Assembly: GCA_005784505.1 (NCBI GenBank) | Contig: VCAZ01000027.1 | Span: 2,708,765-2,772,764, forward strand | DNA from: Bagarius yarrelli | Lineage: Eukaryota; Chordata; Actinopteri; Siluriformes; Sisoridae | Length of the DNA stretch: 64,000 bases | Reading direction: 5' to 3' | Shown here: one piece after another, positions 38,901 through 45,645 of the stretch | Position numbering within the stretch: the stretch's first letter is position 1 | Layout of the letters: every line of letters starts with the position of its first letter | Position numbers and translations under genes: made by a program | Notes under the pieces: generated by a model | The model's input: the letters and a program-made list of their open reading frames with translations, nothing else | Databases searched by the model: none | Told to the model about the DNA's origin: nothing

Positions 38901-41900
38901 TGCCTTAAATTAATAAATTGGTCATAAAATGAAATAGATAAATAATAAATAGGTTCACTGATTGCTAAAACAATCATTAATTGTCACTATATGTAAAATT
39001 TAACAGACCCTAATAAAACAGTGTAAAAACTGTAATGCTACACAATAAATTACGCAGTGTCCTCTTATTAACTATTACATAGACATAAATCTGGGAATTT
39101 TAAAGAGTCATCGTTGTACCTTGCCAGTGCCTTGCTAATAGTTCAGACAGCACATTCTTTTATCATTAATAAATGGCTTATAATTCAGCCAATGATAACT
39201 ACCCTTTTAGTTGCTTGTGTGCCATGAAACAAATATTTATGTTTAATACACAGATAAAGCTGATTTTATTTTCTTGCATTTTTGGAAGCCATTCAAAAAG
39301 CTGTTCGCAAATAATATTAAACATCCATATTTATGATTCTATAAGTCTTTATAAATGAGACGTCTCACCGGAACTGTGGAACTGTACTAAAATATACACT
39401 GCTCATTAAAAAAAAAATCACACACTGTAATATTACGTTGGAAGCATTCGTTGTGTCTTTCGTTTTAATACACTGTATCCAATGTTATTCCCGTCCAGTG
39501 GTGCAATAAGTTTTTGCCAAAATCCTGTATTAATGATGGGAGAATCGGACTGCTGTGCAAAGTCTTTTTCAGCACATTTCAAATATTCTCAGTAGGGTTA
39601 GGGTTAAGGCCAGTCCATGAGGGAAAATAATGTTCACATTCAGATGAATCCTGGCATCGTCATCTTGGAATATGCCTGGAAAAAAATCCATTGATGGAAT
39701 AACATGATGATTTAATATATATTTCGGTAGTTAGCTGACATCATTCTTTGGGCAATGTTGACCAACTGCAGCAACCCCAGCTCATAGCACTGGCCCCACA
39801 GGCTTGTACGGTACGCACTAGGCATGATTGGTGCATCACTTCATTCACCTCTCTTCTTACCCTGATGCACCCATCACTCCGGAACAGAGTAAATCTGGAC
39901 TCATCAGATCATATGACCTTCTTCCAATGCTCCAGAGTCCAATCTTTATGCTCACTAGCAAATTGAAGACTTTTTTTCGATTAGCCTCAAGGATAAGCGG
40001 TTTTCTCAAGGTTACACAGCTGTTTAGTTCCAATCCCTTAAGTGCGTGTGTGCATTGTGCCTTTTTAATAATGCGTTGTGCGGTTCTTAACCCAATTTTA
40101 GTCGTTTCAGCCATCTCTCGAAACATTTTCTTTGCTTACTAATAATTTGACCCTTTAGAAACAGATTGACTTCTTTTCCACAACCACAGGATGTGTTTTC
40201 CGGCATGGTTCTTCAAGAAATGAGAAGCTTCTCACTGCATCAGTTGAAGTTTAATAACCTGTTGCAAGCTAAAACAATCATTCATGCAGTAATTATCCAA
40301 TGAGGGGCTCTTACCTGTTTGCTTAGTAAAAATCCAGGTGGTGAATTTTTATTGAACAGGCAGTGTGTATATTTACTCTCCGTACTAAAAAGCTAAACAT
40401 TCTATTTTTCAGTGTCTCAAACAGTTGGGATAGATAGTATGGACTGACAGAAAAGAAAGAAGAAAAAAGTAACAGGAAAATGACAAAGACTGTCTTCTTT
40501 TATTCCAAGGTTTAAATTTATAATTTATTGAACCCTCACTATCATATATGTCACTTTAATGAAGCTGCTTAAGCACTGACCATTGACTAGTGTGCTCATT
40601 TCAGCCTGTCATATTGTACTTTCTCACTGATAATCAAGCCACATACTTTCTCCTGCATGTGGGTTTCCAACGATTTTGGAAGCAAAATGTGCTCATACTC
40701 GACATTGTTTCTTAGCGCATTACATTGTTTAGAATGTTCTGTGAATGACAGGAGTGTATATTCTGTAGTATTAGGTATACAGTGCCATGGGGTATACACA
40801 TGCAATACATATACTAAATTATTCGACCAGTTGGACAACCTGTTTAACTTTTATTTGTATAATATACATGCATGACATCAGTTAATGTTTAATGTTAAAG
40901 TGTGAGGTCCTGAAAACTGAACACTGAAAAGGCTTGAGTAAAAAAATACAGAAATCACACCAAACTTGATGGATAATATTTTGGGTGATTTGAGACAGTC
41001 CAAAAAAAGTGCATTCATAGATGTGTGATTGTAGAAAGATTAAGTTTTTTTTTTTCTCTCTGCCTGAGGCTCCTAGTTTAGCCCCTTTTGTCCAGATTCT
41101 GGCACATACTCGGTCTTTGTTAATGGGCTCCATTAGACTGTTTAAGCAGCAGCCGGCCGGTGCACTCCCACAGCTGGTTGTGACTGATTGTCGAGCCCAT
41201 CCAATTAGCCAGACTCGGCTCAGTCTCCCTCACATCCTGTCCTTGCTCTGACACCTGGGTACTCCCTTTGCCATGGCTTCCATCGATCTGCTCCGTACCC
41301 GCTGCTCACTCTTAGCTCATTACAAGCCGCTGAGGTGAAGATACGAGAAAGGTGATCTTAGCTGTCCAACGACATTTAATATGTGTGCTTTCACTCGTAT
41401 ATGTTTGCAGAAAGGAGAATCAGAGGTAGCGGTAATGACTCTAAATGACAGGTATTATGATCAACATCCGGAGAGAGACATGCAATAATTAGAATGAATG
41501 ATTTGAGATTAAGACAGGTGAGAACGCAAACCACAGCTGTTCATCACAGGAGGTGCAGATGTGACTCTTGTTATATAAGCCATAAATCCAGACTTTCTCC
41601 TTGCTGTCACTTGAGACACTGGGATAAGTGCTGATTTAGGAATATGTTGATAATTGGGGATGTTTATAGCACAACACGGAGGTCCTACACTCTACAGTTT
41701 ATTTTTCATTACATGCATGTGGTTGTTGTTGAGAATCTCACAGGCAGCCTGGGAGGTAGAGTCTTTACAATCACAGCTGAGTGTTGCACACTTTTTCTTC
41801 CCAATTACTGACATGCTGTGGCTTCAGAGCTGTTGACATAAATTACATTTCTCAAGAGCAGCCCAGAAAGCTCATATTCAGCTTTCATCCGTGACCTGCT

Positions 41901-42317
41901 AGTCTATTGCTTTTGAATTATTCAGCTCCTCAGCCGAGAACATCATTGTGAGGTGCTGCCGATATTTATAGTGCTGGCTGGAATAAGCACGTCTACCTTC
42001 AAATCGTCTTCTGCTCTTAGACATTGCAGGTCATAAAAACTGTCACTGAAAAAAACGTTCTCTCTGTCTATCTGTCAATGTTTTGCTTTTTTTTTACACT
42101 GTGTGTCTGTTTTCTAATTGACCTTGTCCTTTTTGTCTATCCTTTATAGACACTAAACAAGAACAACCTACTGCCAGATGAAAGAAGCAACTTCTACCCG
42201 TCACAAATCCAACAGACGAATGTCTACACTACCACCTATTACCCCACACCACTGGGAAAATTTGACTATCGGCCAGACTCGTCCCCCTCACCCTGCAGAA
42301 CCTACAACCCTAGCTGA
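11941..42317 (+). CDS. sema5b: Semaphorin-5B, 18 visible coding exons, 5' end missing
   Basis: Class 5 semaphorins are transmembrane axon-guidance cues that act through plexins and glycosaminoglycans. Joined exons give about 989 residues in this order: sema domain (residues 1 to about 400), PSI region with the CLGARDPYCGWD motif (about 406-444), seven TSR modules (about 445-850), a transmembrane helix (about 867-893) and a tail ending FDYRPDSSPSPCRTYNPS. All 17 introns are GT-AG and phases join cleanly, except for one extra base in the exon at 28357-28505. The 5B assignment rests on the CQSKGKTE..ECQNY start, the tail motifs TLNKNNL and TNVYTTTYYP, and the neighbouring slc49a4; the 5A tail is different. 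Human SEMA5B is about 1,090-1,150 residues, so about 100 N-terminal residues are upstream of the window. Which teleost duplicate (5ba or 5bb) this is cannot be told here. Confidence 0.93.
12004..12949 (+). other. sema5b: sema5b intron, 946 bp
   Basis: Donor GTAACT and acceptor 'tttttctgcag'. No transposon or other gene recognised. The stretch 12180-12360 looks relatively complex and could hold regulatory sequence, but this is a guess. Confidence 0.8.
12950..13048 (+). CDS. sema5b: sema5b visible exon 2, sema domain
   Basis: 33 codons, phase 0 to phase 0, LECQNYIRVLLVNKTE then VMTCGTNAFQPLC. The CGTNAF strand and its cysteines are conserved in all semaphorins. NKT is a potential N-glycosylation site. 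Donor GTAAGT. Confidence 0.95.
13049..13123 (+). other. sema5b: sema5b intron, only 75 bp
   Basis: Donor GTAAGT at 13049 and acceptor 'ctgtctcag' ending at 13123. Phase 0. This is near the lower limit for vertebrate introns. Confidence 0.92.
13124..13337 (+). CDS. sema5b: sema5b visible exon 3, sema domain
   Basis: Reads VGNMSRILERVNGVARCPYD, then PRHNSTAVVTDSGELYAAT, VIDFSGRDPVIYRS and TAQYNSKWLN. These are hallmark sema beta-propeller strands (CPYDP, ELYAAT, DFSGRDP, YNSKWLN). Ends in phase 1 with donor GTATGA. NMS and NST are possible glycosylation sites. Confidence 0.97.
13575..13830 (-). repeat. SINE family 2, inverted
   Basis: It reads in reverse as 'ggcagtggtgacttaaatgg' then a gap and 'ttgggtccttgagcaagacc', 'tgtatcatagctgaccctgc' and 'gtacagtgtatgtgac'. 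The same order occurs on the + strand at 23676-23935 and 33825-34035. The family has its own tail, unlike family 1. Confidence 0.8.
14163..14303 (-). repeat. Family 1 SINE fragment ending in a TA dinucleotide run
   Basis: The tail 'cattacatttacattt' and head 'caccttaaccactgtgtcac' of an inverted family 1 SINE are visible with a decayed middle. A TA run at 14275-14303 directly follows the head side. Confidence 0.6.
15604..16221. mobile_element. Possible hAT-like MITE
   Basis: The left end reads AGGGGTCAACAGATTA. The reverse complement of the right end reads AGGGCTCGACTGATGT, matching at 12 of 16 positions. Both sub-terminal regions are rich in 'ttatcgg' and 'ccgatat' words in opposite orientation. 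No target-site duplication was seen, so the ends are approximate. Confidence 0.5.
16581..16772 (+). repeat. tRNA-derived SINE, family 1
   Basis: Head 'ggtagctcagtagtgtttaa', body 'gcccctgagcaaggcg' and 'ctgctcagttggata', tail 'ctggataagagtgtctgcca' and AAATGTAAATG. It lies 113 bases upstream of the exon at 16886. Confidence 0.85.
16886..17171 (+). CDS. sema5b: sema5b visible exon 4, sema domain
   Basis: Reads EPQFISAYDIGLFTFFFLRE, then NAVEHDCGKTVYSRVARVCK, NDIGGRFLLEDTWTTFTKAR, LNCSRSGEIPFYYNELQSTF and YLPEQDLIYGIFTTNV. The motifs FFFLRE, VARVCKND.GG and the DLIYGIF strand are diagnostic of semaphorins. Phase 1 in, phase 2 out (the final GT of a valine codon), donor GTAAGT. Confidence 0.97.
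17172..20781 (+). other. sema5b: sema5b intron, 3.6 kb
   Basis: AT-rich intron containing a CTAT microsatellite, listed separately. No other recognisable element. The acceptor 'ctatccactataaag' is unusual because the tract before AG is poor in pyrimidines; pyrimidine-rich sequence lies 20-70 bases upstream. The downstream reading frame leaves no doubt about the junction. Confidence 0.85.
18830..18953. repeat. CTAT tetranucleotide microsatellite with CTGT variants
   Basis: About 30 units of TATC, several changed to TGTC (for example 18845-18850 and 18892-18912). It is the same motif class as the array at 11293 read on the other strand. Confidence 0.97.
20782..20917 (+). CDS. sema5b: sema5b visible exon 5, sema domain
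   Basis: Completes V, then NSIAASAVCAYNLSAITRAF, NGPFRSQENPRSTW and LPTFNPNPNFQ. The AVCAY/F..IxxAFNGPF block is a conserved semaphorin strand. Phase 2 in, phase 0 out. Donor GTACAC. Confidence 0.96.
20918..21184 (+). other. sema5b: sema5b intron, 267 bp
   Basis: Phase 0, donor GTACAC, acceptor 'gtgaattgttgcag'. Nothing else seen. Confidence 0.93.
21185..21392 (+). CDS. sema5b: sema5b visible exon 6, sema domain
   Basis: CGTIEDEGPNEGLTERSLQD, then AQRLYLMNDVVQPV, VRFSKLVVDIVQ and TLHHVMYIGT. LTERSLQDAQRL is a class 5 signature and the 'TLHHVMYIGT' strand is a propeller blade edge. Phase 0 in, phase 1 out, donor GTGAGC. Confidence 0.97.
21393..21604 (+). other. sema5b: sema5b intron, 212 bp
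   Basis: Phase 1, donor GTGAGC, acceptor 'ctctattgtatcag'. Confidence 0.93.
21605..21812 (+). CDS. sema5b: sema5b visible exon 7, end of sema domain
   Basis: EYGTILKALATTNKSLQGCY, then LEEMQLHPPGVKEPILSLQI and LHGDRTLFVGLNDRVLKIPL, ARCSTYKTEQ. The LFVGL..VLKIPL strand and the RC cysteine that begins the PSI region match class 5 semaphorins. Phase 1 in, phase 2 out, donor GTAAGC. Confidence 0.97.
23363..24070. mobile_element. hAT-like nonautonomous element, 708 bp, with 8-bp target duplication
   Basis: The left end is CAGTGGTCCCCAACC; the reverse complement of the right end is TACTGGTTCCCAAAC (11 of 15 alike). It is flanked by TTATAATG on the left (23355-23362) and CTATAATG on the right (24071-24078), 7 of 8 alike, as expected for hAT insertion. 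A family 2 SINE sits inside it. No transposase frame remains. Confidence 0.72.
23676..23935 (+). repeat. SINE family 2, nested in the hAT-like element
   Basis: Head 'gggcagtggtggctcaaatg' and 'gttaaggtgctgatctggag', B-box-like 'gggttcaagcccc', then 'tgttgggtccttaagcaaga' and 'tgtatcatagctgaccctgc'. The order and the tail match two other copies in the window. Confidence 0.85.
26480..26745 (-). repeat. SINE-like repeat, family 3, inverted
   Basis: Read in reverse: 'gggcagcactgtggcataat', 'ggttagcattgttgcc', 'cagcaagaaggtcc', then 'tctttctgtgtggagtttgc'. It ends with 'tttagtccaacgacagctgg'. Related copies are at 46490, 47205 and 47938. The tRNA-like head and fish-wide 'tgtggagtttgcatgtt' stretch are typical of a common teleost repeat. 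Confidence 0.8.
26887..26916. repeat. CT dinucleotide run near a splice acceptor
   Basis: About 15 CT units, ending 39 bases before the acceptor at 26955. It extends the polypyrimidine-rich stretch of this intron. Confidence 0.95.
26956..27073 (+). CDS. sema5b: sema5b visible exon 8, PSI domain
   Basis: Completes Q, then MCLGARDPYCGWDRKQRRCT and TIEDSSNMSQWFQNITACP. CLGARDPYCGWD is the hallmark of the plexin-semaphorin-integrin cysteine knot. NMS and NIT are possible N-glycosylation sites. Phase 2 in, phase 0 out, donor GTAAGT. Confidence 0.98.
27074..27258 (+). other. sema5b: sema5b intron, 185 bp
   Basis: Phase 0, donor GTAAGT, acceptor with a long T tract ending at 27258. Confidence 0.93.
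27259..27440 (+). CDS. sema5b: sema5b visible exon 9, first TSR
   Basis: MWNQTIDGGYGSWTPWQPCN, then DGDGTSACLCRSRACNSPTP and LCGGKMCEGPTIEVANCSR. This is the atypical first class 5 TSR. WTPWQPC contains a WxxW site for C-mannosylation. Phase 0 in, phase 2 out, donor GTACCA. Confidence 0.96.
27441..27853 (+). other. sema5b: sema5b intron, 413 bp
   Basis: Phase 2, donor GTACCA, acceptor 'ggtttcttttag'. No repeat or exon recognised. Confidence 0.93.
27854..27997 (+). CDS. sema5b: sema5b visible exon 10, second TSR
   Basis: NGGWTPWSSWGQCSTSCEIG, then FEVRQRSCNNPSPRHGGRVC and VGQAREQ. A canonical TSR: W-x-x-W-x-x-W, CSxSC and the RxRxC strand. Its last two cysteines are supplied by the next exon. 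Phase 2 in, phase 2 out, donor GTGAGA. Confidence 0.97.
27998..28356 (+). other. sema5b: sema5b intron, 359 bp
   Basis: Phase 2, donor GTGAGA, acceptor 'catctccctttgcag'. A second acceptor-like site lies 31 bases further, inside the next exon. Confidence 0.9.
28357..28505 (+). CDS. sema5b: sema5b visible exon 11, end of TSR2 and start of TSR3, one-base frame problem
   Basis: From the first acceptor the frame reads (R)FCNEKVSCPQPVF, matching the conserved RFCNE..CP end of TSR2. It then runs out of frame into a stop at 28421-28423. The +1 frame continues correctly as WSSWSPWSKCSAECGGG and SRSRNCENGNSCPGCAL, a conserved TSR3 start. The switch falls at five T (28392-28396), where four would keep the frame. 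The exon is 149 bases; 148 is needed. If splicing uses the AG at 28386-28387 instead, the exon is 28388-28505, in frame (SQFFWSSW), but lacks the last cysteines of TSR2. A homopolymer assembly error is the simplest reading. Donor GTACAT. Confidence 0.85.
28506..29055 (+). other. sema5b: sema5b intron, 550 bp
   Basis: Phase 0, donor GTACAT, acceptor 'ttctcatttatttag'. Nothing else recognised. Confidence 0.93.
29056..29281 (+). CDS. sema5b: sema5b visible exon 12, TSR3 end and atypical TSR4
   Basis: EYQACNLDACPEVRRNTPWT, then PWVPVNITQGGARQEQRVRY, ICRAQLADPHELQLGKRKVE and TRFCPNDGTVSCDTD. PEVRRNTPWTPW..VN and the ICRAxLADP strand are specific to class 5 semaphorins. NIT is a possible N-glycosylation site. 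Phase 0 in, phase 1 out, donor GTGAGT. Confidence 0.97.
29282..30432 (+). other. sema5b: sema5b intron, 1.15 kb
   Basis: Phase 1, donor GTGAGT, acceptor 'tgtatgttttag'. No transposon recognised. Confidence 0.9.
30433..30645 (+). CDS. sema5b: sema5b visible exon 13, TSR5
   Basis: Completes S, then LVDELLRTPGVRLTGSSWTS, WESWTTCSQECAKGYRSRTR, TCTSIDGKNSPNACRGTPVE and YQDCNPQPCP. The YQDCN..CP end is typical of class 5 TSRs. Only the cysteines, WxxW spacing and RSRTRTC strand are well kept; the loop KNSPNACRG is longer than usual. Phase 1 in, phase 1 out, donor GTAAAG. Confidence 0.95.
31210..31365. mobile_element. Short CAGGGGC-ended hAT-like MITE, copy 1
   Basis: It starts CAGGGGCACTGCCAG and ends with TTTGCTGGTGGCCCCTG, giving inverted CAGGGGC ends. 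Flanks are TCTTCACC (31202-31209) and TCTTTACG (31366-31373), 6 of 8 alike. Internal words 'agagatctgtttt' and 'agggcccaaa' recur in two further copies. Confidence 0.7.
31527..31688 (+). repeat. Family 1 SINE, diverged
   Basis: Head 'gtggttgatcagtggtttag', B-box region 'ggcttaattcctagcaccac', and tail 'ggtgtccgccaaatgccaga'. It is more decayed than the other copies. Confidence 0.7.
32489..32659 (+). CDS. sema5b: sema5b visible exon 14, TSR6
   Basis: Completes V, then KGAWSCWSSWSQCTVPCGGG, HYQRTRTCTSPAPAQGGDIC and IGLHTEEALCNTHTCQ. This is the best conserved class 5 TSR (WSCWxxWSxC, GGGHYQRTR, ICxGLHTEEALC). Phase 1 in, phase 1 out, donor GTAAGC. Confidence 0.98.
33578..33760 (+). repeat. tRNA-derived SINE, family 1, well preserved
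   Basis: 'gtggtagcgcagtggttaag' and 'gtgttggactgctgatagaa' form the tRNA-like head, and 'gggctcgattcccagc' the B box. Tail 'ggataagggcgtctgccaaa'. It is the least decayed copy in the window. Confidence 0.9.
33825..34035 (+). repeat. SINE family 2
   Basis: 'tcaaatagttaaggtgctga', 'ggtttaaacccccctgccac', 'ccttgagcaagactctt', 'gcgctgtatcatagctgatc' and 'ctgaccccaacttc', the same order as at 23676. Confidence 0.82.
35060..35194 (+). CDS. sema5b: sema5b visible exon 15, TSR7
   Basis: Completes G, then GWMAWTMWSACDDLGLQSRT, RLCGNQGSPCVGNSTQYRDC and NEIP. Short last TSR with W-x-x-W-x-x-W and QSRTR. NST is a possible N-glycosylation site. Phase 1 in, phase 1 out. The donor GTTAGA is weak, with a SINE starting about 31 bases beyond it. 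Confidence 0.95.
35195..36252 (+). other. sema5b: sema5b intron, 1.06 kb
   Basis: Phase 1, donor GTTAGA, acceptor 'ctctcttcccag'. A family 1 SINE lies near its 5' end; the rest is unremarkable. Confidence 0.9.
35226..35375 (+). repeat. tRNA-derived SINE, family 1
   Basis: 'ggttagggtgttggactgct', 'aattcccagcaccaccaa', 'gggcccctgagcaaggccct', 'ggataagggtgtctaccaaa' and ATGCAAATG tail. Confidence 0.85.
36253..36297 (+). CDS. sema5b: sema5b visible exon 16, 45-bp juxtamembrane exon
   Basis: Completes V, then ILPASGYDKDQQCGG (last G shared with the next exon). VILPAS matches the linker before the SEMA5B membrane helix. Phase 1 in, phase 1 out, donor GTAAGT. Too short to be seen by open-frame length alone. 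Confidence 0.93.
36298..37177 (+). other. sema5b: sema5b intron, 880 bp
   Basis: Phase 1. A less AT-rich stretch (about 36700-36850) contains a CTCF-like word, listed separately. The acceptor is 'tcttatttccctag'. Confidence 0.9.
36783..36797 (+). promoter_or_regulatory. CTCF-like word, tentative
   Basis: CCAATAAGTGGCGCT fits the usual CTCF core at 13 of 15 positions. It lies in a relatively GC-rich intronic patch. A single motif match has little weight on its own. Confidence 0.25.
37178..37383 (+). CDS. sema5b: sema5b visible exon 17, transmembrane helix and tail start
   Basis: FTLLHLIATGVSCFLGAGLL and SFLVYVYC form a single membrane helix, then QRFHKPSQESAVIHPTTPNH, LSYKGNTTPKNEKYTPMEFK. 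The tail motifs match SEMA5B (QESxxxHPxTPNHL.YKG, KNEKYTPMEFK). Phase 1 in, phase 0 out. The donor is GTTCGA, a weak site. Confidence 0.97.
37509..37967. mobile_element. piggyBac-like MITE with TTAA-type target
   Basis: The left end is TTAA then 'cccttacataccgtt'. The right end 'acagtgtgtaaggg' is followed by TTTAAA, so TTAA with one extra T. Inverted ends match at most of 15 positions. It resembles the element at 8844-9263 in its termini and target, and has no coding capacity. Confidence 0.65.
38775..38870 (+). repeat. 3' tail of an interspersed teleost repeat
   Basis: 'aaagctgctttaagacaatg' then 'agaagcgctgtacgaattaa' and a GAATT-repeated end. This wording is common at the 3' ends of fish retroposons. 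The body of the element was not identified. Confidence 0.45.
39394..40370 (-). mobile_element. Decayed Tc1-like DNA transposon
   Basis: Ends 'atacactgctcattaaaa' and, inverted, 'atacacactgcctgttcaat' frame 977 bases. On the - strand 40126-39857 encodes a Tc1-type helix-turn-helix region (MAETTKIGLRTAQRIIKKAQ) and the LRKPLILEANRKK stretch. After frame breaks comes DESRFTLFRSDGC near 39900, the region of the first DDE-type catalytic aspartates. Shorter than a full 1.2-1.6 kb element and interrupted, so inactive. Confidence 0.75.
42150..42317 (+). CDS. sema5b: sema5b visible exon 18, cytoplasmic tail and stop
   Basis: TLNKNNLLPDERSNFYPSQI, then QQTNVYTTTYYPTPLGK and FDYRPDSSPSPCRTYNPS, stop TGA at 42315-42317. 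TLNKNNL and TNVYTTTYYP are SEMA5B-type, unlike the 5A tail. Phase 0 in. Confidence 0.97.
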   Translation, partial: TLNKNNLLPDERSNFYPSQIQQTNVYTTTYYPTPLGKFDYRPDSSPSPCRTYNPS

Positions 42318-44590
42318 GACACGTGTCCCGCCCCTCAGCTATATTGCCATGGTGATGGGGAATATTGACAGTCTGGGGCTTTTTTTCATAAACTTCTACC
42401 ATATGCTCCACCCATGCACCTGATGAGCGTTGGCGCTCTTCTGAATCATTTCACATGACTCCTTACGCTTCCACCATGGAAGATATGAGCATGTCATATA
42501 CTGTAAATCAGAGCTGATGGTGTTGCAAATGGTATTCCTTCCCTGGGAATGTGTACAATTGTGTAGCTACACTGATGTCAATTATTTAAATTTTGAGCCT
42601 GAGATACCTTTAATCGTTGAAGGATTGCAGGCAAAGTGAAAGAGGACTGACTCCACACTTTCTCATCTAGATACCCTCTTATGTGAATTCCAAAACGGGC
42701 AGGTTCAAGACTTCGCACTGGTAAATACTGGTAAATAAGCTTGAAAGCAAAAAAAAAAGAAACGAATGATGGTGTATGGCCCAGGAGTCCATAGCGCTGT
42801 GGGTATACAGTTCCTACCAACCTACAAACTGGAAAGTAATGCACGGTTATCATAAGGCAGCGCTAATACTTTTTCATGAATCTGGCCGGTCACAGAACCA
42901 CATCTGGTATGAGGATGGAGTCCAACGTGCCGGAGCAGAAGCAATAGGATTGTAACTGATGCTGCAGGCTTTCTGAGACCAATCTGACCTTCCGGTCTGC
43001 ACCATGCTGGACCCTGCATCTTACACGCAAACATTCTTCTGAATTTTGAATGCTTGGATTGCGTTGCTGTTGTATCAAATACAACAAGCTTGGGCTGTTT
43101 TTAAACATGAGACATTATAGACAAAAACTGAAAGCTTGGCACTTTTTTAAATATTATTTTTAAGAGGAAATTATTTGAGTTGTTTGGAAAGGAAGTAGAA
43201 TAGATGGATACTAGTGTTTATTTAAAGAATTTACACTTTGCCCGGGATATACTGATGTTGATCAATTGGTTATATTTAGATGTATTATTTTATACCCTTT
43301 AGAGAATATTAACCATTATTTTTTTTTAATTGTAAAGCATCGTACATTAATTGTACTATTAAATGTTCATCCTCTGTCGTTTATGCTCTTTCCGCAGGGA
43401 TTTAAATATTTGCTCATCTATTACATATCACATAATAACTGCACATATACAGTCAGTGTTAAAGGAGATAATAATGCAGGAAGGCACTTTTTTTTCTTCA
43501 TTTTTAATATTCCATTCGTTATATTCCGTATCTGGTTTACACCGGTTCTAGACGAACAAGTGAGAATAAAAAAAATAATATAACACAGAGAAATGAGCTT
43601 TGATATTATATAAAAACAGCTCAGTTTGTAAAAAGGGCATTCAAGAACAAAGCTATTTTTATTATTTTCGTTAAAGGAATGCTGTCAGTGGTGACCTTCA
43701 GTTAAGCTTAGCACGAGCGCTTGATTTGTACATAGGCAATGCCCCACTATGACACACAAACGTTAGTGTAATGTACATGTCTATTGTAAAGCTAACACTT
43801 TTTTTACAAGCCTTATTAGTTGTAAAATAGAATGTGAAACATCTGTGTACATTACCAACTATAGGCACAGTGTGACGATGGAGCTTGTCAATAAGTCTCG
43901 TCCTACTCCGAACTCTGTAAAATCCAATTTAAAACTTTATCCACATTTATTACGTGACCATGCTGTTTAATTCAGGCACTAAACTACTTGTTTTAGAAGT
44001 TTCCAGCCTCATAGCTCACTAATTTTAATGTTACCACTTTAAACATCACTTCCAGCTGTGGTATTTTATCCGGTCCAGGTGCAGGATATCTGGGTTATGA
44101 AGAAGCATTGCTACTGTGCAGAGATTTAAGTTGTTCTTTTGCTCCACTGAAGTCATGAGTCATATTAGTGAATGGCTCTATAAAAATTAAGTGTTCATTT
44201 GCAGCTGTATAACAAGGCCTGGAGTGCACTGTGATTTCAATTTACCACCCACACTCCTAAACTCAACAGTGTATCCCGTTCACCAAGGCACATGTTATTG
44301 GTCTCAATAAAATTTACATTATCTATATATAGCAAAATTACACCCCATTATCTATAATAAAAATCCTATTATTAATTTAAATGGTTCACTTTGACCCCTG
44401 CAAAGCTGACTATATGACAAGTTCCATCCCCACAGGGATTGGTGCCCTTCTATGCAACTGACCCATTGGTACTGTTAGATATGTGATGTAGACTGTAATC
44501 ACTGCCTTTTAGACACTGTGAATTTTTTGGTACTCTATATTTTTGTATATTGTACATTGTAAATGATAATAAACCATGACAACGATTCGA
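42318..44590 (+). other. sema5b: sema5b 3' UTR (end approximate)
   Basis: Noncoding from the stop codon. AATAAA occurs at 43565-43570, 44306-44311 and 44568-44573. The last is preceded by 'tttttgtatattgtacattg' and is the most UTR-end-like, giving about 2.3 kb of UTR. Which site is used is not known. Confidence 0.65.
44568..44573 (+). terminator. sema5b: Probable polyadenylation signal of sema5b
   Basis: AATAAA following T-rich 'ttttttggtactctatattt', with transcript cleavage expected 10-30 bases downstream. Upstream AATAAA words could serve as alternatives. Confidence 0.55.
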
Positions 44591-45490
44591 ACTAGCTGCT
44601 GCTAACTCATCCTTTCCAGCACGTTTCTAAGCCTGATCTGCCGTATTCCTACTGCTGAGAAAAGAGGCATCCAAAAGAATAAATAGCCGTCAGGAGACAC
44701 ATTTATCTGTAGCAGGTTAAAACCTTTCCTTTACACAAATATACTGAGTTTTGCTGTGGAAACCTTATAAATCATCATTTGGTTATATGATTGTTATGTA
44801 AATATCATTGTTTTATATGCACTAATTCTTGGCAGGATCATGGAGGAGCTGGAGATTGTCCCAAGAACACTCTTAGTGAGGCAGGAATACACACCCTGGC
44901 ACCATGCTTACTCAAGGTCATTGCACTCTGAGTTTTCTCAGGAAATGCATGTGTCAAAAGGAGAACCTGGTAAACACAGGCAGGATGAAGATGGAGGGGA
45001 TAGAATAGCACAATGAGACAGGATTGAGTTGAGGATGCTGGAGGGACCGGGTAGAACTATTCAGCTGGAAAACTGTAATACGGATTGGATTTGTCCATAA
45101 AGTGGCTCTTTAACTCACTATGTTGTTTGTAGGCACTGAAATAATCTGTTACGTCAGTAAACAGCTAATAAAACAGTAAGCGAGCAAGTCTAATTTTCGT
45201 CTCAGTGTGAAATTATATTTAAGAAAAATGTTTTGTTTCTGTTGCTAATATAAATTGCGAATGTTCAGTCCTTTTGGAAAAAAAACATGTCTCTGTAAGG
45301 ATTATTTCCACTGAGGCGAGTGAAAATGAGAGCGCAGATCACTCGAGAGAAGATTAAAATCAGACGGGAATTAATCATAACGTCTACTTGCGTGATCTTT
45401 CTCAGTTCATTATAAATCTGAGACATTGCAACGTCTTTGACCAGAACTAAACTGACTGAATACATTGTGTTTTCCAAGTCTGTGTAGCAG

Positions 45491-45645
45491 CTTGGTGGGG
45501 GTGGTCGGGGGCTTAAGGACGATTCTGGGGGCCCCCAGAGATCTGTTTTATCAGTGCTAACTGGACGGATGTACAGTTGTGTGTGGTAAGGAGCCCAAAC
45601 TCAAATTCTTTTATAGAGCCCAAAATTGCTTGCAGCATCCCTAAT
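45491..45645. mobile_element. CAGGGGC-type MITE, copy 2, decayed ends
   Basis: Shares 'gggggcccccagagatctgt' and 'gagcccaaactcaaattctt' with the copy at 31210. The ends have decayed ('gcatccct' instead of GCCCCTG). Confidence 0.6.

Larger units (their letters stand above)
37384..42149 (+). other. sema5b: sema5b last intron, 4.8 kb
   Basis: Phase 0. It holds a TTAA-flanked MITE, a repeat tail near 38.8 kb and a decayed Tc1 element. The remaining 40371-42149 shows no exon or known repeat. The acceptor is 'tttgtctatcctttatag'. Confidence 0.88.
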
